This document shows positions 24,550 to 32,673 of a stretch of DNA of 64,000 nt, in pieces. Position 1 is the first letter of the stretch; each line of letters begins with the position of its first letter. Made by a program: the position numbers and the translations under genes. Source of the stretch: Flavobacteriaceae bacterium LYZ1037 (GTDB lineage: Bacteria; Bacteroidota; Bacteroidia; Flavobacteriales; Flavobacteriaceae); NCBI GenBank assembly GCA_003144015.1, contig QFWS01000004.1, positions 186,001 to 250,000 of the forward strand. Direction: 5' to 3'. The notes under the pieces are model-generated. The model was given only the letters and a program-made list of their open reading frames with translations. It did not search any database and was not told where the DNA came from.

Positions 24550-27500
24550 TTAATTCACTATCAATTTTTTTATCACACGTATTTCTTCGCCTTTTAATTC
24601 TACAAAATATGTAGCATTACTTAAACTCGTAACATCTACAATCATGTTATTACTACCTGTTAATACCTCCGATTTGATAACGACTCTTCCAGTTATATCA
24701 TAAATGGTAATGGTATTGATGCCTGCAAGCTGAAGGTTTTTAACAGTAAAGGTTGTGGATGCAGGGTTGGGGAATAACTGCAATAGATTTTGATTAAATT
24801 CACTAACTCCTAATGTAGGCGAAACAGTAATTGTAAAACTACAAACGGTTTCGTTTCCGGCAGCATCTGTAGCTGTAATGGATACAGTTATTACATTATT
24901 AGTAGGTACCATGGTACCTGCTATTGGATCTTGCACTATTGTTAAATCTGATCCTGATGAACAATCATCGGTAACGGTATACCCATAATCTAAAACAGTA
25001 TAATCTGAATCTGTATTCACTTCAAAATCTACTGGACAATTAATTACTGGACTTTCTGTACCAGAAACAATGACATCAAAACTACAAGTTGTTGTATTTC
25101 CAGCTTCATCCGTTGCTTCAAAGGTATTTGTAGTCGTTCCTAACGGAAAGGTGCTTCCACTTGGTAAACCAGCAATTTGTGTCATCTGTCCTTTTGGTTC
25201 TACAATTTCTGATACAAATGATGTTGCAATGGCTTCCATAGTTGCATCGTCTACAACACCACTATCAATACTCGCAAATAATAAATAGTACAACCTTGTT
25301 GTGCCTGTTAAAGCAGTTACTTGATGTTGATCGTCACCTGTATCTGTGGTAAAGTTATGAGTCGCATTTACGTTCTCTGGGATAATTATCAAATGGTTTA
25401 CAGAAGGATCGCTATCTACAACTCCTACTTCCTCATTTACACGTTTGGCAAAAATGTTATAATTAAGTCCTGCAACGTTAATAATTGTGGTGTATCCTGT
25501 TGCTGTACCATCACCATCTGCACCTAAATTTCCCTCGATATTAAAACTATCAATAGCATCTAAATCTGCCGCTAACAACCACATATCCTCTACCTTTCTA
25601 GTGAAATATTGGCCAGTCGTTCCAAAATTGATATCTGAAACCACTAAATTATCTGAATAGCTAATATCATTTCCAGTCTCTGTAGAAATGTAGTTACCAC
25701 CATCATACATGTCATTTCCGCCATCGTCAATATTATCACTGTTTAGCCCATCATCCAGAATAAAATCGAAGGCATTTGGAATTAAAGCCGTGACACTTGA
25801 ATTGTTGCCGTTAAAATTTGATAAAATAGACTCTAAAGATGTATTAAAAGTGGTACAATTATCTGTTGCCGTTGGCATGTTATAAGTAACAACAGCATCA
25901 CATTCATTCGCAGCGTTTACCACGGTTATATTTGTAGGACATGTTATTACTGGATTTTCAGCATCATTAACTGTAATAGTTTGTGTACAATTCACACTAT
26001 TACCTCCAATATCTGTAGCAGTCCAAGTTACAACCGTATCTCCAACAGGATAAAACCCTGAAGCGTCAGCTGTTTGATTATAATCATTTGTTAATTGAAT
26101 GGTGCCAGTTATTAAAGCATTTATAATAAACGTATCTGGGTTTTCTTCACCTTCATCACATTGACCTGAATCGACATAATCATTTGCTATTAAAGTAAAT
26201 ATTAAACTAGACCCAAAATTAGTTACCCAAGTATTCCATGTGGCTAAAGGCACAGTTACTTTCCTGTTAATTAGATCGCAAGTACCTTCCATATCACATT
26301 CAGAAAATAAGATATTGCCATCAGGATCGTTTAGCTCAAAACATTCTGTTGTCCCATTAAGATCACCCCTAAAGTTCAGGTCTAACACAACATCCGATGA
26401 AGCTGTAATTGCATTTAGCAAGGTTCCTGGAGTATCTATTAATTCGCCATCAATATTAAAATTAAAGTTTACAAGTCCTGTGGAAGGCGCAATAGCAGTA
26501 CCACAATTATCAATTAGAGTGGGTGGAGTAAGAGTGACAGCTGCACCACATAAACCTAAATCGTTATTGACTGCTACATCTCCTGAACAAGTTATTGTTG
26601 GTGGAATATTATCCTGCACAAAAATGGTAAAGCTACACACCGTCATAATGCCGTTTAAATCAGTTGCAGTAAACTCTATGGTATGTGATCCAGCTGAAAA
26701 AACGGAACCACTTGGCATGCCTGCTGTTTGTGTAACTGTTACAGCGCCGGCACAATTATTTGGAGAAACAGGTGTGTTAAAATTAACAACAGTATCACAC
26801 ATTCCTGGATCTACATTTACTGTTATATCTGAAGGGCATTCTATTATAGGAAGTGTATCTAATACCGTTACTGTTGCATCACAGCTAACAACTGTACCAC
26901 AAATGCTTGTAACAGAAACGGTAACTGTATTAGCTCCAAGATCTGCACATGTAAAATTAGAGACCGAAAACGTTGCATTAGTTATTGGTGTTGCAATAAA
27001 CAGATAATCTATAATACTATTATTAAGTGTTGTTGCCTGTGGCCCTAAGTCTGTTAAAGATCCAGAAATTAAATCTACAGATAGATTCCCATCTCCGCAA
27101 TTGTTTAATCCTACTACAACGGTATCTTTTCCTAAATACTCTATAGCTTGAACGTAACATGCATCAAGAATGTTTCCTGTAGTTAATACGTTTTTAACAC
27201 CTGTGTTTAAATCTATTTCAGTAAAAATAAGATCGAATGATCCACCACCACCTCGAGGTGAGACATACACACTTGTTAAATAAATCAATCTGTTATTTTT
27301 TAGATCTGTTGTTAAGCTTATAGTTCCATCATATAAAAAGGAAGAAAATGGACTCATAGTATCTGTAGCAATATTATAAGCGTTTATTTCTCCAGATTCG
27401 AAAGCAAAATATAATGTACCATCGGGACCAAAACTCATACTTAATGCAAAAGGGTCTCCAGATACAGACTCTAAAGAGCTAATTAGCACAGGATTTAAAG

Positions 27501-29442
27501 TTCCGTTTTGAAGCGTGATAGTATATAAATTACTAATAGTTTCTGGGCCCGTATAGTCTTGCCTTAATAAATAAACAGTCTCATCAACGGGGTTAATGTC
27601 TATACTCAAATGAGGTCCCCCTGCTAAGGTAGAACTTCCTGTAAAACTAGGATCAACCGTTGTGGTAGGGGCATTTGCATCGTAATCATAAAGTGCAATA
27701 TCGTTAATGCCTTCATTGTATAATGCTAATCCATAAAGTTTACCCTTTCCATGCAAAACGTCTTCAGCCGTTATAGATGCCATTCCGTTTTCATCTAAAT
27801 AGATAGAAACATCCGTGCAATTTGCTACAGGCGCTTCTTCTACAACAGTTACAGTAGTTGTACATGTATCTGTTAATTCATCACCTCCAAGCAGGCCAGC
27901 ATCTGTAACGGTAAGTGTTACTATATTTGTTCCTAAATTGGAGCAATCAAACGTGTTTTGGCTCACAGAAAATGTTAATGCCGAACCCTCGGGATCACTA
28001 GAACCTCCATCAACTTCTTCTGGTAAAATAGTTGCATTACCCATGGCGTCTAGTTGTACTGTTATATCTTGACAAACAGCTATTGGTGCTAAATTAACAA
28101 AGCTAAACACTCTTGCATGGCCAAAATTAGCGCTTGAAGATGCATCACCTGCATCATTGTATCTGGCTCCAATGGCTACTAGAGTTCCATCACTATTAAT
28201 ACTAACAGCATAACCAGATTCATCATTAGTTGCTTCGCCATCTATATCGGAGCCCAACTGTTCCCAAGCATTGGTTCCGCTATTAAATTCAAATACCCTT
28301 GCATGGCCAGAATCTACACCATTTCCCCCATCATTATATCTCGCCCCTACAATAGTTCTGTTGCCATCAGCACTAATACTTGCTGATGTTCCAAACCAAT
28401 CTCCTACAGCTTCACCATTTATGGTTTGCATGAGCACCCAAGAATTAGTGCCATTATTATATTCATATATTTTTGCAAGTCCAGTATTTAAACCACCAAT
28501 ATCAGACCTTGCTCCGGCAATAAGTCTAGTTCCATCTGAACTTAAACTTAGTGATTGACCAAAAAAATCGTCGATACTATCACCATCCATGTTTTGTCCT
28601 AATTGTTCCCATAAACTTGTGCTATTATTATATTGGTATACTTGTACTTGACCAGAATTATCAATGGTGTTAGCATCAGTTCCCGAAGCGCTTACTGCAA
28701 CAATAGTACCATCTGCATTTAAACTAACCTTTGAACCAAAAAAGTCTGAAAATGCCATACCCTCTATATCTTGTCCCAATTGAACCCAATCTGTAGAAAA
28801 CGTATAGGCACGCATATAACCTCCATTAGATGCGCCACCAAATGAAGCTCCAATAGCGATAATATTTCCATCATCACTTATGCTAACTGAACTTCCAAAT
28901 TGATTGTTTTGTGATTCTCCAAAAAGAACAGATCCTACTTGAACCCAATTATTTCCTATATTATCATAAACTGTAGCTGTACCGTAATTAGTTTCTGTAC
29001 CAATATCTACGCCAAGCGCTCCAATGACAACGCGATTACCATCAGCACTTAAAGCCACAGAGCTCCCAAATAAATCACTTGCAGATACACCATTTATATC
29101 AGAACCAATTTGAAGCCAATTATTATTTATATTTTGAAAGATTCTTACATGACCTGAATTCGGCGCCCCACCATCGTTATATTCTCCACCAACGGCCATT
29201 ATTGAGCCATCGGCATTTAAACTTATGGCTCTTCCAAATTGATCGGAAAATGATTCGCCATCAATATCAGAACCTATCTGTGTTTGTGCGTGTAAGTTGC
29301 TGCTTAAAATAAAAGTAATTAGTAAAGCAATCAGTTTGAACTGATGTCTTTGCTTCCATACTAAATTATTTAACATTGAAAAATCAATGATTTTTCTACG
29401 GTTTTTGAGGGAAGATGTACCCTTAAGTTGTTTTTGTTTCAT
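24550..29442 (-). CDS. Large T9SS-secreted surface protein: seven-repeat propeller plus HYR repeats
   Basis: A 1630-residue exported protein. A long N-region precedes the signal peptide (LIALLITFILSSNLHAQ); Met23 (MLNNLVW) is an alternative start. Residues about 48-450 hold seven repeats of the form GSDIDGE..DQFGRAISLNADG, an FG-GAP-like seven-bladed propeller. After this come Ig-like/HYR repeats with paired Cys (IxCPxDITV ... CSFTITV). Three of them are interrupted by long inserted segments (about residues 562-817, 981-1117, 1197-1414). The end (LFPNPASTTFTVKNLQ to IKKLIVN) is a T9SS type A sorting domain. It is probably an adhesin or matrix protein; the ligand is unknown. Confidence 0.9.
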   Translation of the reverse strand: MKQKQLKGTSSLKNRRKIIDFSMLNNLVWKQRHQFKLIALLITFILSSNLHAQTQIGSDIDGESFSDQFGRAISLNADGSIMAVGGEYNDGGAPNSGHVRIFQNINNNWLQIGSDINGVSASDLFGSSVALSADGNRVVIGALGVDIGTETNYGTATVYDNIGNNWVQVGSVLFGESQNNQFGSSVSISDDGNIIAIGASFGGASNGGYMRAYTFSTDWVQLGQDIEGMAFSDFFGSKVSLNADGTIVAVSASGTDANTIDNSGQVQVYQYNNSTSLWEQLGQNMDGDSIDDFFGQSLSLSSDGTRLIAGARSDIGGLNTGLAKIYEYNNGTNSWVLMQTINGEAVGDWFGTSASISADGNRTIVGARYNDGGNGVDSGHARVFEFNSGTNAWEQLGSDIDGEATNDESGYAVSINSDGTLVAIGARYNDAGDASSSANFGHARVFSFVNLAPIAVCQDITVQLDAMGNATILPEEVDGGSSDPEGSALTFSVSQNTFDCSNLGTNIVTLTVTDAGLLGGDELTDTCTTTVTVVEEAPVANCTDVSIYLDENGMASITAEDVLHGKGKLYGLALYNEGINDIALYDYDANAPTTTVDPSFTGSSTLAGGPHLSIDINPVDETVYLLRQDYTGPETISNLYTITLQNGTLNPVLISSLESVSGDPFALSMSFGPDGTLYFAFESGEINAYNIATDTMSPFSSFLYDGTISLTTDLKNNRLIYLTSVYVSPRGGGGSFDLIFTEIDLNTGVKNVLTTGNILDACYVQAIEYLGKDTVVVGLNNCGDGNLSVDLISGSLTDLGPQATTLNNSIIDYLFIATPITNATFSVSNFTCADLGANTVTVSVTSICGTVVSCDATVTVLDTLPIIECPSDITVNVDPGMCDTVVNFNTPVSPNNCAGAVTVTQTAGMPSGSVFSAGSHTIEFTATDLNGIMTVCSFTIFVQDNIPPTITCSGDVAVNNDLGLCGAAVTLTPPTLIDNCGTAIAPSTGLVNFNFNIDGELIDTPGTLLNAITASSDVVLDLNFRGDLNGTTECFELNDPDGNILFSECDMEGTCDLINRKVTVPLATWNTWVTNFGSSLIFTLIANDYVDSGQCDEGEENPDTFIINALITGTIQLTNDYNQTADASGFYPVGDTVVTWTATDIGGNSVNCTQTITVNDAENPVITCPTNITVVNAANECDAVVTYNMPTATDNCTTFNTSLESILSNFNGNNSSVTALIPNAFDFILDDGLNSDNIDDGGNDMYDGGNYISTETGNDISYSDNLVVSDINFGTTGQYFTRKVEDMWLLAADLDAIDSFNIEGNLGADGDGTATGYTTIINVAGLNYNIFAKRVNEEVGVVDSDPSVNHLIIIPENVNATHNFTTDTGDDQHQVTALTGTTRLYYLLFASIDSGVVDDATMEAIATSFVSEIVEPKGQMTQIAGLPSGSTFPLGTTTNTFEATDEAGNTTTCSFDVIVSGTESPVINCPVDFEVNTDSDYTVLDYGYTVTDDCSSGSDLTIVQDPIAGTMVPTNNVITVSITATDAAGNETVCSFTITVSPTLGVSEFNQNLLQLFPNPASTTFTVKNLQLAGINTITIYDITGRVVIKSEVLTGSNNMIVDVTSLSNATYFVELKGEEIRVIKKLIVN

Positions 29443-29768
29443 TTTTAAAGATTTTATGGTTGCTAGTTTGCTTCATCAATATTACCTAACATGACCTTTA
29501 AAATCTAACATTCAACATGGACAAACACATGGACAAAAACTAACGCTACAATATAAAATACTGATAATAAGCAGTTTAGCAAGTTGTGTTTAATAGAAAG
29601 AGAAAAAGGAGTTAGTATTAAAGCACAACCTTTAAAGTAATAATAAGAGTCTTAAACTGTCATTTAATTGATAAAAGGAATCTTCTAAAAAAAGGAATAA
29701 ATTAAATTCTATCACATATATTTACTCAAATAATAATCTCATAATAAATTTGAGAACTACTTTTTTAC
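29443..29768. promoter_or_regulatory. 326-bp divergent control region
   Basis: This gap lies between the HYR protein (minus) and the TPR regulator (plus). It is AT-rich and has no ORF of note. A plus-strand TAAATTTG (29745-29752) matches the -7 element, with a weak TTTA 20 nt upstream; the regulator start codon follows 16 nt later, giving a very short leader. Because the regulator carries a DNA-binding domain, control of the divergent surface gene is possible. Confidence 0.35.
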
Positions 29769-31628
29769 ATGATTAAACACTCCATTCTCTTCATTTTTTT
29801 AATATTTATTTTATCAAACTTACAAGCACAAGAATCGATAAGCATTACAGATTCCATACAAAAATCTCATTACTTAAAAGCGTTAGATACCATCCAGTCA
29901 AAGGAAAGTAGAGTTGAAGTAATAGGTAAATTAATTCCACTTTTAGATCAAGACCCTATAGATTACCCAAATTATATTGAAGAATCTGTTTATTTAATGA
30001 TGGATTTAGAGCAATATGATCAGGCTGCAGAGCTTGCAATCAAATCATTTTATACGTTCAATATTCGGCTAAATCAAACAGAAAGAGCGCTTCATCTAAT
30101 GGATACACTAGAACTGGTTATCTCTAAAATTGAAGATTCGCAACACAGAGGAAACATCTATTTTAAGAAAGGAGAATATTATTTAAACCGAGAGGAATAT
30201 GTAAATGCTAATAAAAATTACGAGCTAGCAATTAAGTCCTTTGGAAAAAAAGATTCTATTTATGTGGCAGACACTTATTTATCAAAAGGCACTACCAATT
30301 TTGAATTAGGCAATTATTTAGAAGGATTAGAGGACACTCAAAAAGCTTCTAATTACTACCTAAATCTTAACGATATAGATTATTTTATTAATGCTCAAAA
30401 CAGTATTTTTATTTTATATGGGGAAATGGGCATGCACGACAAAGCCTTAAAAGAACAAAATAAATTAATTGAAATTATTCGTGGTCATAATAAAAAAGAA
30501 AGCCTATCTACTTTGCTTTTTAATAAAGCCTTAACCCAAAAAGAATTAGGAGATTTAAGAGGACAAGAAAATAGTTTACTAGAAGGGCTTGCATATGCAA
30601 AATCAATAGAATCAGAAAGAAATGGTACGGTATTAATATTCTATGCAGTCTTGGCTAAATTTTATGCAGATGATGATTTATTAAAAGCGAATGCCTATTT
30701 AGATTCTACAAATCTAATAAAAAAGAGCACCAACATTTCTCCATGGTTTCTTAATCAATCAAAGTTACTTACTAGTTATTTATATTCTAAGCAGAACAAT
30801 CACGATTTAGCTATAAAAATTAATTTAGAAGAATTTCAGTCTGCTAAAGAAGATAAAGCTAAAACCAGAATGTTATCTATATATGAGAATTTGTATAAAA
30901 TTTATGAAAATAAAGGCGATAAATTAGCTGCATACAATTACTTCAAATTATATTCTAACCTAAAAGATTCTTTAAAAAATGTGAAGCAAGTTAACGCCTT
31001 GTCTTACTATCAGTCGTTATTTGAAACTGAAACTAAAGACAAAAAAATAAGTTTACAAAAAGCAGATATAAAAATTTTAGAACAGCAAAAATCTATTGAA
31101 AAACGTAAGAAAACAATTTTATATTTAGTTTTGATACTAATTTTGTTTTTGGGTTTTACCATTATTTATTATTTAAGAAAACGCAGTTCGAATTTAAAAA
31201 AGCAATTGGTTTTAAATAAAGAAGAGTTAGTATCTTATACAAAAAGGCTTTTGGCAAATGCTAAAGAACTTAAAATTTTAAAAGATGAAGTACATAAGTA
31301 TAAAAAAGATTTTAATAAAATCGATGAGTCTAAAAACATTGAAACATTAATGTCGAGTAAGATTTTAACGGAAAATGAATGGACGGAGTTCAAAAACAGA
31401 TTTAATAAGGTATATCCATCCTTTTTAATTCAAATAAGGAAAAATTATCAGGATATTACAAATTCCGAAGAACGTTTAATATGTTTGGAAAAACTGAATT
31501 TAAAAACTAAAGAAATTGGAGATATTTTAGGAATATCGAAAGAAAGCGTTGTGAAATCTAGATATAGATTAAAGAAAAAGCTAAATGTTGATAAAGATAT
31601 TCCTCTTGTTGAATATCTAGAAAATTAA
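29769..31628 (+). CDS. Membrane-bound TPR regulator with C-terminal LuxR-type helix-turn-helix
   Basis: A 619-residue protein with a signal peptide (IFLIFILSNLQAQ), a periplasmic array of tetratricopeptide repeats (about residues 40-420; for example NIYFKKGEYYLNREEYVNANKN), a single TM helix (TILYLVLILILFLGFTIIYYL, near 455-475), a cytoplasmic coiled coil (KKQLVLNKEELVSYTKRLLA) and a C-terminal helix-turn-helix (NLKTKEIGDILGISKESVVKSRYRLKKKL). This TPR-TM-HTH plan is common in Bacteroidota one-component regulators. The signal is unknown. It is divergent from the HYR surface gene and is followed by a secreted protein gene 7 nt later. Confidence 0.87.
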   Translation: MIKHSILFIFLIFILSNLQAQESISITDSIQKSHYLKALDTIQSKESRVEVIGKLIPLLDQDPIDYPNYIEESVYLMMDLEQYDQAAELAIKSFYTFNIRLNQTERALHLMDTLELVISKIEDSQHRGNIYFKKGEYYLNREEYVNANKNYELAIKSFGKKDSIYVADTYLSKGTTNFELGNYLEGLEDTQKASNYYLNLNDIDYFINAQNSIFILYGEMGMHDKALKEQNKLIEIIRGHNKKESLSTLLFNKALTQKELGDLRGQENSLLEGLAYAKSIESERNGTVLIFYAVLAKFYADDDLLKANAYLDSTNLIKKSTNISPWFLNQSKLLTSYLYSKQNNHDLAIKINLEEFQSAKEDKAKTRMLSIYENLYKIYENKGDKLAAYNYFKLYSNLKDSLKNVKQVNALSYYQSLFETETKDKKISLQKADIKILEQQKSIEKRKKTILYLVLILILFLGFTIIYYLRKRSSNLKKQLVLNKEELVSYTKRLLANAKELKILKDEVHKYKKDFNKIDESKNIETLMSSKILTENEWTEFKNRFNKVYPSFLIQIRKNYQDITNSEERLICLEKLNLKTKEIGDILGISKESVVKSRYRLKKKLNVDKDIPLVEYLEN

Positions 31629-31635
31629 AAAATAA

Positions 31636-32295
31636 ATGTTTAATTTAATAAAAATAACTCTGCTTTTAGTGTTGATTACTGGAGCTAATAAGTGTTTTTC
31701 TCAAACAAAATCTGTTTTGTTTTATAAAGACGGAACCTCACAAACAGGTTATGTTACTTTTAAGAAAAAGGAAATTAAATTTCAAGAACAAAAGAAAAGT
31801 AAAAAAGAAAAAATTAAATACGAACAGTTAGATTCTATATCTGGTTATATAAACCCTCGATCCAAACGAAAGGATAATAACCCCAGAATGGCTTATATTT
31901 TTCCTACTGGGAAGGATGGTAAAGATTTTAAAGTTTACGATTTAGTAAAAAAAGGAAAGGTTAATTTGTATACATACAGTAAATATGGTAACTATCCTGT
32001 GCTTTGGTTGCCCTCTAGCAATAATATTGGAACGACTCCTGTTTTTACTGGCACAAGAAATGATATTACCATTTATGGAGTTAAAAGAGACAATGAAGCT
32101 TTTGTAACCATACTAGGAAATAAAGATACGTCGGTATCATTTATTACTATTGCAGATAGTTTTAAAACTCAAGGGAGTGAATATTTTTCAGATTGCTCTG
32201 AATTAAAAATAAAAATTAAAGAAGGTGAAAAAGGTTTTAGCAAAAAAGACATAAAAAAAGTTGTGGACTATTACAATACGAAATGTCATGAGTAA
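31636..32295 (+). CDS. Hypothetical secreted protein
   Basis: A 219-residue protein with a signal peptide (ITLLLVLITGANKCFSQ). The mature N-terminus (SVLFYKDGTSQTGYVTFKKKEIKFQEQ) is a strand-rich segment followed by a lysine-rich linker. Such DGT..GYV starts occur in many flavobacterial exported proteins of unknown role. It follows the TPR regulator by 7 nt and is almost surely cotranscribed, so it could be its sensor partner or target. I do not recognise a family. Confidence 0.78.
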   Translation: MFNLIKITLLLVLITGANKCFSQTKSVLFYKDGTSQTGYVTFKKKEIKFQEQKKSKKEKIKYEQLDSISGYINPRSKRKDNNPRMAYIFPTGKDGKDFKVYDLVKKGKVNLYTYSKYGNYPVLWLPSSNNIGTTPVFTGTRNDITIYGVKRDNEAFVTILGNKDTSVSFITIADSFKTQGSEYFSDCSELKIKIKEGEKGFSKKDIKKVVDYYNTKCHE

Positions 32296-32673
32296 CAGAT
32301 TAATATAAGTTAAAACCATTGAAGTCTTAATATTTTAAATTTGAAGGTTGAAAAACATCTTAGATTACAATATCTAAAGTTAGATTATTATCCAATTTAC
32401 ATTTAATAGTGAGTTTAATTTTTTGATGTTTATTTAAAAAATTGCACAAACATTACTTTTACCGTCCTCCATATTTCCAAATTCATAATATTTATTATTT
32501 TGTTTAAAACGCATGCATTCAGATATATATGTTTTTATGAGTGTTTTAAAAGAGTTGTAATAATGATAATGAGTGATTAATAATGGGGGCTTTTTTTTTC
32601 TTCAACATGCAGTTGACATAGTTTTAGTTTTTGAACTTTTACCTTAAATATTAACAAAAACAAAACAAAATTT
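32296..32673. other. 378-bp AT-rich intergenic region
   Basis: No gene, RNA or strong dyad was seen. A TTGACATAG string (about 32611) and TTTTTGAAC nearby are promoter-like but do not match the Bacteroidota spacing. The start codon of the downstream gene follows an A-rich leader (AACAAAAACAAAACAAAATTT), a usual translation context in this phylum. Confidence 0.4.

Noticed and set aside
26240-27007. 255-codon open frame on the plus strand
   Set aside because: It lies fully inside and antisense to the HYR surface gene; the minus-strand frame has clear repeats and domains, and the plus-strand product has no recognisable motif.
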